Source: Bacillus sp. AFS015802
Lineage (GTDB): Bacteria; Bacillota; Bacilli; Bacillales; Bacillaceae_B
Direction of reading: 5' to 3'
Length of the DNA: 64,000 nucleotides
Assembly (NCBI RefSeq): GCF_002561455.1
Contig: NZ_NTUP01000010.1
Span: 1-64,000, forward strand
The notes under the pieces are model-generated. The model had not been told where the DNA came from. It saw only the letters and a list, made by a program, of their open reading frames with translations, and made no database searches. Made by a program: the position numbers and the translations under genes. This document shows, piece by piece, positions 36,408-43,957 of this stretch. The stretch's first letter is position 1. Each line of letters starts with the position of its first letter.

Positions 36408-37583
36408 ATGGAAACTCGCCAGCGATTTGCTGATAAGATCGATTGGGGTCTTCTCTTTTTATTAATGCTGTTCTTCATCGTAAGTGCAATGGGAATCAGC
36501 AGCGCCCAGACCTCAGGACAATATGGAACAAACTTCGTCATTAGACAAGCATTTTGGTATGTAGTGGGTGGAATCATTATCGGGGCAGCCTTATTCCTGG
36601 ATTCAGATCAGTATAAGCGGCTTGCCTGGTACATATACGGCGCGGGAATTTTCTTGCTCGTTTTGTTATTGATCTCACCGGAGAGCATCGCACCTCATCG
36701 GAATGGGGCCAAAAGCTGGTTCATGCTGGGGCCGCTTGGGTCCATACAGCCTTCAGAATTCATGAAGACATTCCTGATCCTTGCTCTGGCCCGCATCATT
36801 ACCAACCATCATGAACTCCATCCAAGAAAAACAGTACAGACAGACTTTCAGTTATTGCTTAAAATCGGCTTGACGACCCTCCTTCCGCTTGCTTTCATCA
36901 TGCAACAGCCGGATTTAGGGACATCACTGGTGATACTCGCCATCATGACGGGGATCATTCTCGTTTCAGGAATTACGTGGAAGCTGATCGTTCCTATCTA
37001 TGCTTCTATCGGAGTGTTAGGTGCCGGCATCCTTTCACTGGTGATTTGGGCACCACAATTATTGGAAAAGTACTTAAACGTCAAACCCTATCAATTCGGA
37101 CGTATTTATGCCTGGCTTGATCCGTATAATTACGCAAAATTAGAAGGATTCCACTTAATCAACTCCCTTAACGCCATTGGTTCCGGCCAGATTTTTGGGA
37201 AAGGGTACAGTGACCGGGAAGTATATATCCCGGAAAACCATACCGACTTTATATTCAGTGTCATTGGGGAAGAATACGGGTTCATTGGCGCAAGTGTCGT
37301 CATCAGCTTATACTTCCTCCTGATTTACCATTTGACCAAGACGGCTCTCGACACTAAAGAACCTTTCAATGCCTATGTGTGTGCAGGGATTATCAGTATG
37401 ATCACGTTCCATGTGTTCCAGAACATCGGAATGACGATTCAGCTATTGCCGATCACCGGTATCCCCCTTCCGTTCATCAGTTATGGAGGGAGCTCCCTCA
37501 TGGGGAATATGCTGGCCCTCGGACTCGTGTTCAGTATGAGGTTTCATCATAAGACGTATATGTTTTCTTCAGAAGATTCTTAA
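36408..37583 (+). CDS. SEDS family cell wall protein (RodA/FtsW/SpoVE)
   Basis: The 391-residue protein has ten hydrophobic segments and SEDS signatures: GAKSWFMLGPLGSIQPSEF, QPDLGTSLV, LNAIGSGQIFGKGY and the C-terminal PLPFISYGGSSL. SEDS proteins polymerise lipid II into glycan strands with a partner class B PBP. It looks more RodA-like than FtsW-like, but with no PBP or mre genes nearby the partner is unknown. The ATG is preceded by AGGTGA. Confidence 0.9.
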   Translation: METRQRFADKIDWGLLFLLMLFFIVSAMGISSAQTSGQYGTNFVIRQAFWYVVGGIIIGAALFLDSDQYKRLAWYIYGAGIFLLVLLLISPESIAPHRNGAKSWFMLGPLGSIQPSEFMKTFLILALARIITNHHELHPRKTVQTDFQLLLKIGLTTLLPLAFIMQQPDLGTSLVILAIMTGIILVSGITWKLIVPIYASIGVLGAGILSLVIWAPQLLEKYLNVKPYQFGRIYAWLDPYNYAKLEGFHLINSLNAIGSGQIFGKGYSDREVYIPENHTDFIFSVIGEEYGFIGASVVISLYFLLIYHLTKTALDTKEPFNAYVCAGIISMITFHVFQNIGMTIQLLPITGIPLPFISYGGSSLMGNMLALGLVFSMRFHHKTYMFSSEDS

Positions 37584-37590
37584 TTACAGG

Positions 37591-37618
37591 TTGCATTCAT
37601 CCCTGGGATGTGTAAAAT
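37591..37618 (+). promoter_or_regulatory. Candidate promoter of the argS T-box transcript
   Basis: TTGCAT (37591-37596) and TAAAAT (37613-37618) are 16 bases apart, just upstream of the T-box leader. Confidence 0.5.
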
Positions 37619-37619
37619 A

Positions 37620-37868
37620 ATAGTAATTAGATATCGAACATTCTATGAAGAAGAGAGTAGTCCTGACGTGAATCAAAAAGCGAGCCGGGGATGGTGGAAG
37701 CCCGGTGTGAAGCCTTGGATGAACCGCACTTCCGAGAAGTTTTTCTTGAAATCAGTAGGGAAAAACCGGGATCTCCCGTTATTCAATGAGTGTCCTTTTG
37801 GGAATAAGAGTGGTACCGCGAGCTTAAACTCGTCTCTATGTTAAAAATAGAGGCGGGTTTTTTTGTGT
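37620..37868 (+). promoter_or_regulatory. T-box leader of argS
   Basis: The leader has stem I elements (AGCGAGCCGGGG, GGTGGAAGCCCGG), a specifier region with GAACCGCACTTCCGAG where CGC (37725-37727) is an Arg codon, the T-box AAGAGTGGTACCGCG (37806-37820), and a terminator stem CTCGTCTCTAT/ATAGAGGCGGG with a run of T (37829-37864). Uncharged tRNA-Arg pairing with the specifier and T-box would favour the antiterminator and turn argS on. Confidence 0.93.
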
Positions 37869-37893
37869 TTACTATTAATGGAGGTGGATCTAG

Positions 37894-39585
37894 ATGGAAT
37901 TGAAATCACTATTTGCACATGAATTAAAGTCACAGCTACTCTTGTCTGATTGGAGCGAGAACGACATCTGCGATTTGATTGAAACACCAAAGCATAGTCA
38001 CTTGGGAGACCTGGCTTTCCCATGCTTCCAGCTTTCGAAAACTTTGAAGAAAGCTCCTGCCCGGATCGCCGCTGACATTGCGGGGAGCCTTTCCTCCCCG
38101 CTTTTCTCCAAGGTGGAGGCAGTTGGCCCTTATGTCAATATTCATTTCAACGGGGCAAAAGCCGGGAAAGAAATCGTGTCGGATATCCTGGCGAAAGGAG
38201 AGGATTATGGAACTCACACGTTCGGAGAAAACAAAACCATCGTATTAGACATGTCCTCTCCCAACATTGCTAAACCTTTCTCTATGGGGCACCTCCGTTC
38301 AACCGTCATCGGAAATGCCATCGCCACCATTGCCGAAAAATGCGGTTATGCAACCGAGAAGATCAATTATATCGGGGATTGGGGTACCCAGTTTGGAAAA
38401 CTGATCGTCGCTTTCAAAAAGTGGGGAGAACCCGATAAGGTCAAGGAGAACCCAATTGCCGAATTGTTTGTTCTTTATAAGAAGTTTCATGAGGAGGCAG
38501 AACTCGACCCGTCCCTGGAGGATGAAGGAAGAAGAGCTTTTAAGCTTCTGGAAGATGGGGATGAAGAAGTAACGAAATTATGGAGATGGTTTAAGGATGA
38601 ATCACTCGAATCCTTTAAGAAAATCTACTCTTTACTTGGCGTCGGGTTCGATTCCTATAACGGGGAAGCATTTTTCAATGACAAGATGGGAGAAGTCGTG
38701 ACCTTGCTGCAGGAACAGCATCTTCTTGAGGAATCCCAAGGGGCTCAGGTCGTTCGGATGGATGAGGGGAATCTGCCTCCCTGCCTCATTAAGAAATCCG
38801 ATGGGGCTACTCTTTATGCCACCCGGGATCTGGCCGCTGCCCTCTTCCGCAAGCGTCAATATGCCTTCGAAGAAGCCCTTTATATCGTCGGCCAGGAACA
38901 GACCGTCCATTTCAAGCAAGTCGTGAACGTGTTGAAAAAGCTTGGGTTCAACTGGGCGGATGAAATGAAACATATTCCTTTTGGCCTCTATTTAAAGGAT
39001 GGGAAGAAGATGTCTACTAGGAAAGGCAGGGTCATCCTCCTGGAAGAAGTGCTACAAGAAGCCATTAAGATGGCCGAAGGGAATATCAAGCAGAAAAACC
39101 CTGACTTAAAAAATGCTCACGCTGTTGCAAGGGATGTAGGGGTCGGGGCTGTCCTATTTCATGACCTGAAAAATGACCGCCTCAATGACATTGACTTTTC
39201 TTTAGATCATATGCTCACGTTCGAAGGGGAAACAGGCCCCTATATTCAATACACATATGCGAGAGCCCAGTCCCTTCTCAGAAAAGCGGGAGATCTCCAT
39301 CCCCTTACATTCGATGGCCTGGACGACGCTGAAAGCTGGGAAGTGGTAAAGCAGCTGCGATTATTTCCGGAAATCATTGAAAGAGCATGGCAGCATTATG
39401 CTCCTTCCATCATCGCAAAGTATCTGATTGATACCGCACAAAGCTTCAATCGTTATTATGGTAAAACGAAAATCATTTCAGAAGACACCCAACAAAGTTC
39501 CCGCCTGGCACTTGTTCATGCCGTCGGAATTGTCCTTGCCGAAGGATTGCGCTTACTTGGAATGAAATCTCCTTCAGAAATGTAG
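37894..39585 (+). CDS. argS: Arginyl-tRNA synthetase
   Basis: The 563-residue class I synthetase has the HIGH-type motif SMGHLRSTVIGN (about residue 130), YIGDWGTQFGKL, the KMSTRKG loop (about 370) and a C-terminal DALR anticodon-binding domain (YTYARAQSLLRK onward). It charges tRNA-Arg. It is preceded by an Arg T-box. The protein is a little divergent from the main Bacillus ArgS in its N-terminal Add-1 region, and its control by a T-box suggests it may be a second copy, though this cannot be decided from the window. Confidence 0.93.
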   Translation: MELKSLFAHELKSQLLLSDWSENDICDLIETPKHSHLGDLAFPCFQLSKTLKKAPARIAADIAGSLSSPLFSKVEAVGPYVNIHFNGAKAGKEIVSDILAKGEDYGTHTFGENKTIVLDMSSPNIAKPFSMGHLRSTVIGNAIATIAEKCGYATEKINYIGDWGTQFGKLIVAFKKWGEPDKVKENPIAELFVLYKKFHEEAELDPSLEDEGRRAFKLLEDGDEEVTKLWRWFKDESLESFKKIYSLLGVGFDSYNGEAFFNDKMGEVVTLLQEQHLLEESQGAQVVRMDEGNLPPCLIKKSDGATLYATRDLAAALFRKRQYAFEEALYIVGQEQTVHFKQVVNVLKKLGFNWADEMKHIPFGLYLKDGKKMSTRKGRVILLEEVLQEAIKMAEGNIKQKNPDLKNAHAVARDVGVGAVLFHDLKNDRLNDIDFSLDHMLTFEGETGPYIQYTYARAQSLLRKAGDLHPLTFDGLDDAESWEVVKQLRLFPEIIERAWQHYAPSIIAKYLIDTAQSFNRYYGKTKIISEDTQQSSRLALVHAVGIVLAEGLRLLGMKSPSEM

Positions 39586-39728
39586 AATCATCAGGAATTC
39601 TGTCACTATTTCCCGAGAAATAGAACAATATGAATGGGATATTTCATGACTCCCCATATGAAAAGTGATATACTTTCTTATGTTCTGTTAAATTTGAAAA
39701 TAACGCTTTATTCATAAAGGAGAGTACT

Positions 39729-40310
39729 ATGTCTGAACTACTTCACACGTTCGAAGCCTGGTTATTGGATTATGGTGTATGGGGACTGATTCTTGTTTCA
39801 TTCGCTGATTCATCTTTCTTCCCTATCCCACCTGATGTGTTACTGATCCCACTCGCAATTGCCAACCCGGGCAGCGCATTGCTTTACGCCCTTTATACGA
39901 CAATCGCTTCTGTCATCGGGGCCCTGTTTGGATGGTTGATCGGGAGAAAGCTTGGACGACCGATTCTTGTACGTCTATTTTCTGAATCACGAATACAAAA
40001 AGTAGAAGAATACTTTACGAAATTCGGACCCATGGCCCTTCTGATTGCCGGTCTGACACCTGTTCCTTATAAGATTTTTACCATTTTCGCCGGAGTATCC
40101 GGAGTGAGGATCCGCGTGTTAGTGATCTGGTCGATTATCGGCAGGGGGATTCGTTTCTTTCTGGAAGGCGCGATCATCCTGACCCTCGGAGCAAAGGCAA
40201 AACCATTTATCGAGCAAAACTTTACGCTCCTCACCCTTGCAGCAGGTGGAGTGTTGATTGTTCTATATGTTGTCTACTTAGTCATAAAAAAGAAAAAACG
40301 AACACCTTGA
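39729..40310 (+). CDS. YqaA/DedA-type VTT domain membrane protein
   Basis: The 193-residue protein has five hydrophobic segments and the VTT core (FFPIPPDVLLIPLAIANPG, IGALFGWLIGRKLG, GLTPVPYKIFTIFAGVSGV; partial family pattern). Members of this superfamily move or scramble lipids or carry small solutes. AAAGGAG lies eight bases before the ATG. It is the second VTT-superfamily gene in the window, but not in the same operon as the first. Confidence 0.87.
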   Translation: MSELLHTFEAWLLDYGVWGLILVSFADSSFFPIPPDVLLIPLAIANPGSALLYALYTTIASVIGALFGWLIGRKLGRPILVRLFSESRIQKVEEYFTKFGPMALLIAGLTPVPYKIFTIFAGVSGVRIRVLVIWSIIGRGIRFFLEGAIILTLGAKAKPFIEQNFTLLTLAAGGVLIVLYVVYLVIKKKKRTP

Positions 40311-40321
40311 TGCATTGACAC

Positions 40322-40368
40322 AAAAGAGAGCATGGGATACGACATTCGTACCCCATGCTCTCTTTTAT
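40322..40368. terminator. Bidirectional terminator between the YqaA-like and lipid kinase genes
   Basis: AAAAGAGAGCATGGGATACG pairs with CGTACCCCATGCTCTCTTTT, with T-runs on both sides. Confidence 0.9.
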
Positions 40369-41264
40369 TCGGATGCCCCCACTATAAAGCGCAGATGCTT
40401 CTGTAATACGTGTAGGGACTGCCCGCTTCCTTCATAGAGCTCTCCGTCCATATCGAGCTTTTCGTTTTGACCGAGTTCAATGTGGGCTTCCCTGGCTTGT
40501 ATGTGCATGATATCGTCATATTCCTCGCTGATATTGCCCGTACTTTTAATGACGAGAAATTCCTTTAACAAAGGAAATCCGCTTTTCTTCACGATATAAA
40601 TATCCATCAACCCGTCGTCCATATTGATACAGTTCGGCAGTGGATTGGACCCGATGGAACGTCCATTGGCGACCAACAGCATGACGACCTCTTCTTCCAC
40701 TGTCTCTTCTTCTGTTGTAACCTTCACACGTAAGATAGGGGAATCCTGAATCGATTGGAAAGCACTTATATAATAGCTCAGTTTCCCAAGGACACTCTTT
40801 GATCCCACATCTATATTATCGCTGGTCTGTGCAACCAGTCCCGTTCCCCAGAAGTTACTGAAATACCTTTCCCCTGCCTGGACAATGTCGATTTCCTGTT
40901 CGTAAGGATGTTCGGTGATGAGACTGACGGCTTGTCCAATATTCATCGGTATACGCAGGGAACGGGCAAAATCATTGCATGTCCCACCCGGAAGGATTCC
41001 CACCAGCGGACGATTTTCGAGAACAGACAGCCCGTTGATGGATTCATGGATCGTACCATCCCCGCCCATGATCACCACCAGCTCATACCGACTCCCCGAT
41101 TCCTTACAAACCCTTTCGGCATCACCTTTTTCTTTTGTTTTGTGAATGATCAGGTTCTCGCAAATATCCAATAAAGGGGGGACTGCATCCTTTAACAGGA
41201 CCTCCAGCGTCCCTTGACCTGCCTTGCCATTGCATATGAGTAATATATCCGAAAATCTTGCCAT
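40365..41264 (-). CDS. YegS/BmrU-type diacylglycerol kinase family lipid kinase
   Basis: The 299-residue protein has the DAGK catalytic signature VVIMGGDGTIHESINGL and LGILPGGTCNDFAR-like VGILPGGTCNDFARSL, and a C-terminal beta-sandwich domain with DDGLMDIYIVKK. These kinases phosphorylate diacylglycerol or related lipids. The start at 41264 lies eight bases after AGGTGA. It may help recycle DAG formed by lipoteichoic acid synthesis, as DgkB does, but it could be a paralogue. Confidence 0.88.
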   Translation of the reverse strand: MARFSDILLICNGKAGQGTLEVLLKDAVPPLLDICENLIIHKTKEKGDAERVCKESGSRYELVVIMGGDGTIHESINGLSVLENRPLVGILPGGTCNDFARSLRIPMNIGQAVSLITEHPYEQEIDIVQAGERYFSNFWGTGLVAQTSDNIDVGSKSVLGKLSYYISAFQSIQDSPILRVKVTTEEETVEEEVVMLLVANGRSIGSNPLPNCINMDDGLMDIYIVKKSGFPLLKEFLVIKSTGNISEEYDDIMHIQAREAHIELGQNEKLDMDGELYEGSGQSLHVLQKHLRFIVGASE

Positions 41265-41302
41265 GAATATCGTCACCTAACTTATAGATTAGTGTAGCAA
41301 AT

Positions 41303-41432
41303 AAAAAGAGGCTGACCCAAAACGATGAGTAAATATCATCCTTAGAGGACCAGACCATAATTTCAGAGTCTATATTTATATCTGTGGAATTCTTGGCTTA
41401 GAATCCGATGGATCTTGGGTCAACCTCTTTTA
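41303..41432 (-). repeat. Long inverted repeat with inner hairpins
   Basis: AAAAGAGGCTGACCCAA (41304-41320) and TTGGGTCAACCTCTTTT (41415-41431) pair over 17 positions with one mismatch around a 94-base loop. The loop itself holds GATGATATTTACTCATC and GGATTCT...AGAATTCC hairpins. On the minus strand the outer stem exits into TTTTTATTT, so it can end the upstream 93-residue gene; the inner structure suggests more than a plain terminator. Confidence 0.7.
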
Positions 41433-41711
41433 TGCCGTATTGGAATCTTCCTGAGGGACTTGGAGTACAGATCGACAGGCAATCCCGAGACGTCCTTTGA
41501 TATAGCTTTGGGGATCATAGGGAATATGCTGATTCTGCATGCGATGGAGTTCCGTTTCCGCAAACATGGCAAGGGCACGACACACCTGATCTAAGGCCAT
41601 GCTGAGACGGTGTGGATCTGGCTGATCCCGGCTCATACAGTAGTATGAAATCTCATCTGCCTTCTTTCTGATTTCCTTCAATGCCTGTAAATCAAACATC
41701 ATTCTCTCCAT
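41430..41711 (-). CDS. Small conserved protein of unknown function
   Basis: I do not recognise this 93-residue product. It is mostly helical and soluble, with motif DPHRLSMALDQVCRALAMFAETEL and a C-terminal GRLGIACRSVLQ (partial). ATG 41711 has GGAGG seven bases upstream, so it is a real gene. It lies between the Lmo0850-like small gene and the lipid kinase on the same strand. Confidence 0.7.
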   Translation of the reverse strand: MERMMFDLQALKEIRKKADEISYYCMSRDQPDPHRLSMALDQVCRALAMFAETELHRMQNQHIPYDPQSYIKGRLGIACRSVLQVPQEDSNTA

Positions 41712-41790
41712 GCCTAACCCTCCTCTTCACCTTACCTATAGTATATAGGGAATGAAGGGGAAATATGTCTGTCCACCATTTCGCTGCGGT

Positions 41791-41940
41791 TTAAGAATCT
41801 TGTGTTAACGTCTTAGGTAATGGTTGATACTGCTTTAGTGAATGAAGTATTTCACGTCTTGATTTCGTTTTTGAAATATTCACACCGACGTTCGACAATT
41901 TCGTTATCACTTTTTTAAAGCGATCGTTCTCCTTTACCAC
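41791..41940 (-). CDS. Lmo0850-like small protein
   Basis: A 49-codon gene runs from GTG 41940 with AGAGGTGA upstream to TAA at 41791. The product is VKENDRFKKVITKLSNVGV then NISKTKSRREILHSL and PLPKTLTQDS. The pattern of a basic helix with SKTKSR in the middle matches the short Lmo0850 family of Bacillales as I recall it. Function unknown. Confidence 0.65.
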   Translation of the reverse strand: MVKENDRFKKVITKLSNVGVNISKTKSRREILHSLKQYQPLPKTLTQDS

Positions 41941-42105
41941 GTTATTCACCTCTTTTTAAATGATCGTTACCTATTTGTACGTTTGACTCTGTAAAAGGTT
42001 TCACTTTATGTTATATGGTTTCCCTTTTCCCTAAAAATGAAACGATAATCCTACTTTTGCACATTTCAAAAGAATAATTTGTTCCGAATTACACAATTTA
42101 TACTC

Positions 42106-42726
42106 ATGAAGACTAAACTATCGCTCATCCTTATCACATCGTCCCTATTCTTTAGTCTATTTGATCTACATATAACAAACGCTGAAAGTACGTATACAGT
42201 AAAAAAAGGAGATACATTTTGGACCATTTCCAGGAAGTTTCGAATCGGGTTGTCTGAACTGATCGGTGCAAACCCCCAAGTATCAGATCCCAACATCATT
42301 TATCCGGGACAGAACGTGACGATTCCAGGTTTCCAGTCAGAAAACTCATTCGAAGGCCAAGTCACTGAATTAACCAATCGGGAACGCCACAAAAAAGGCC
42401 TCCTCCCTCTTCAGATCGATATGAAGCTCTCCCAGGTCGCCCTGTACAAGTCCCGAGATATGAGAGATGCCGGTTACTTCTCTCACAGAAGCCCGACATA
42501 CGGATCTCCTGATGAGATGATGAAACGTTTCCACATTTCGTATAACATGGCTGCAGAGAATATTGCTGCCGGCCAGATGAGTCCGGAAGAGGTCGTAAGG
42601 GAATGGATGGGAAGTCCCGTTCATCGGAAAAATATCCTCAACCCGGCCTATACACATATGGGTGTCGGTTATGCCAAGGGCGGCACTTATGGAACATACT
42701 GGACTCAATTGTTTTGTGCTGAATGA
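42106..42726 (+). CDS. LysM and CAP domain secreted protein
   Basis: The 206-residue protein has a signal peptide (to about residue 25, ITNAES), one LysM domain (YTVKKGDTFWTISRKF, about 28-72) that binds peptidoglycan, and a CAP/SCP domain (about 85-206) with GYFSHRSPTYGSP, AAENIAAGQ and VGYAKGGTYGTYWTQLF. It resembles YkwD-type CAP proteins of spore formers. The domain role in bacteria is unclear. The ATG has no visible Shine-Dalgarno sequence, which is unusual in this genome, so translation may be weak or the start uncertain. Confidence 0.88.
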   Translation: MKTKLSLILITSSLFFSLFDLHITNAESTYTVKKGDTFWTISRKFRIGLSELIGANPQVSDPNIIYPGQNVTIPGFQSENSFEGQVTELTNRERHKKGLLPLQIDMKLSQVALYKSRDMRDAGYFSHRSPTYGSPDEMMKRFHISYNMAAENIAAGQMSPEEVVREWMGSPVHRKNILNPAYTHMGVGYAKGGTYGTYWTQLFCAE

Positions 42727-42744
42727 TGAGAAAGTAACGGTGAA

Positions 42745-42756
42745 GGTCCGTCCCTC
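42745..42756 (+). repeat. Dispersed 12-mer GGTCCGTCCCTC
   Basis: Copy in the tail of the LysM-CAP gene, 19 bases after the stop. Others are at 25160, 25178 (inverted), 43341, 52717, 52790 (11 of 12) and, inverted and within a gene, 59893. Confidence 0.8.
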
Positions 42757-42844
42757 AAAATTGGAAATTCATCGTAAGAATAACTGGGGAGATCTGTCGG
42801 ATAATAAACGTGTACTGCCAATCATGATCAAGGGGGAATGTTTC

Positions 42845-43258
42845 ATGCAAGTACGTGATATTATGTCGACAAATGTGGAAGCCGCTTCTAACCAGGACTC
42901 ACTTGAGAGCGTCGCTTCTAAAATGAGTTCAAGAAACGTTGGTTCCGTTCCCGTTGTTGAAAACGGACAGGTTGTCGGGATGATTACCGACCGTGATATT
43001 GCGACTCGTGGACTGACTCAAGGTGCACAAGGAAATGTCTCTCAGGTTATGTCCCAGCAGGTCGTGACCATTTCTCCTGATGCTTCTGTCGAGGAGGCAT
43101 CGGCCATGATGTCCCAGCACCAGGTGCGCCGTTTACCGGTTGTGGAAAATGGACAGCTTGTCGGGATGCTTGCTCTTGGGGATCTGGCAGTGCAGCAGAA
43201 ATCCGACCAAAGTGCCGGAAGCGCCCTTAGCGGAATCTCTCAAAATCACCTTCGCTAA
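42845..43258 (+). CDS. Two-CBS-domain protein, YhcV-like
   Basis: The 137-residue protein consists of two CBS domains (VRDIMSTNVEAASNQDSL; VSQVMSQQVVTISPDASVEEA), each ending in VPVVENGQVVGMITDRD or LPVVENGQLVGMLALGD. Paired CBS modules bind adenine nucleotides. Function is unknown; YhcV is the B. subtilis counterpart. AAGGGGG precedes ATG 42845; the frame is open from 42662 but overlaps the CAP gene. Confidence 0.88.
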   Translation: MQVRDIMSTNVEAASNQDSLESVASKMSSRNVGSVPVVENGQVVGMITDRDIATRGLTQGAQGNVSQVMSQQVVTISPDASVEEASAMMSQHQVRRLPVVENGQLVGMLALGDLAVQQKSDQSAGSALSGISQNHLR

Positions 43259-43298
43259 AAAAGCGGAAGGGCACTACCTTCTAAGCTTTCTCGTGTCG

Positions 43299-43328
43299 AA
43301 TAAGGGGCTATTGCATAGCCCCTTATTT
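43299..43328 (+). terminator. Terminator of the CBS gene
   Basis: AATAAGGGGCTAT-TGC-ATAGCCCCTTATT, a perfect 13-pair stem ending in TTT. Confidence 0.8.
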
Positions 43329-43340
43329 GGCATTTGGAGA

Positions 43341-43352
43341 GGTCCGTCCCTC
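43341..43352 (+). repeat. Dispersed 12-mer GGTCCGTCCCTC
   Basis: Another exact copy, 13 bases beyond the CBS gene terminator and before the small membrane protein gene. Confidence 0.8.
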
Positions 43353-43477
43353 AAATCGACTGATTACGACGAAGAGATAGGGATATCGTCATTATTTTCA
43401 TTTAGAGGGAGGATTTTCTTGATTTGTGACGAATATGTGAGTAATACAAATGGTGTCCATGGAGGAGGAGGTTTTGT

Positions 43478-43645
43478 ATGAGTCGTGCTGCACGATCGTA
43501 CCGCAAGGAAGTTCGTCATTTTAAACGTGAGAACCGCAAAAGAGTCTTCGCCGACAGCATTCTTGATTTCTTATTTATGCTATTTGGAATATCAATGATT
43601 ACGGGTATTTTATTATTTGTTTTAGGGTTTTGGAATTTTTATTAA
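43478..43645 (+). CDS. Small single-pass membrane protein
   Basis: A 55-codon gene begins MSRAARSYRKEVRHFKRE and ends GFWNFY. The first 25 residues are strongly basic; residues about 29-53 form one hydrophobic helix (FLFMLFGISMITGILLF). GGAGGAGG lies close upstream of the ATG. The layout suggests a short membrane protein with a cytoplasmic basic head. I cannot name a family. Confidence 0.7.
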   Translation: MSRAARSYRKEVRHFKRENRKRVFADSILDFLFMLFGISMITGILLFVLGFWNFY

Positions 43646-43691
43646 CTCGATTATAGTCGCTATTCCAATTCATATGAAAGATCAAGCTGTT

Positions 43692-43718
43692 GCCATGGGT
43701 TTCTATGGCTTTTTTTTG
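43692..43718 (+). terminator. Terminator of the small membrane protein gene
   Basis: GCCAT-GGGTTTCT-ATGGC followed by TTTTTTTT. Confidence 0.8.
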
Positions 43719-43873
43719 TGAGTAAATCTCTGACTTATATTATCCTCATAGACCGACATATATTATCTTAAAATAATAATACGTCCCAGTACTTTTGTCT
43801 TGATACCCTTTGAAAACCCTTAATTACTATGACACAATAGTTCGCTCCCCTAAATACTTATTGGTAATATTTT

Positions 43874-43920
43874 AATATTCAGATAATAACTTGACTTTTA
43901 TTTGAAATTTTCAGATAATA
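43874..43920 (+). promoter_or_regulatory. Sigma-A promoter with two CodY-like boxes before the alsT-type gene
   Basis: TTGACT (43891-43896) and GATAAT (43914-43919) are 17 bases apart. Two 15-mers resemble the CodY box AATTTTCWGAAAATT: AATTTTCAGATAATA (43906-43920, two mismatches) covers the -10 region, and AATATTCAGATAATA (43874-43888, three mismatches) lies just upstream of -35. They are 32 bases apart, three helical turns. Repression in rich medium is the expected result. Confidence 0.65.
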
Positions 43921-43957
43921 TTACATGTAACCGACACAAATTTTTGAGGGGGTTATC

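Noticed and set aside
37608-37844. 78-codon frame upstream of argS
   Set aside because: It lies entirely within the T-box leader, whose RNA elements explain the sequence.
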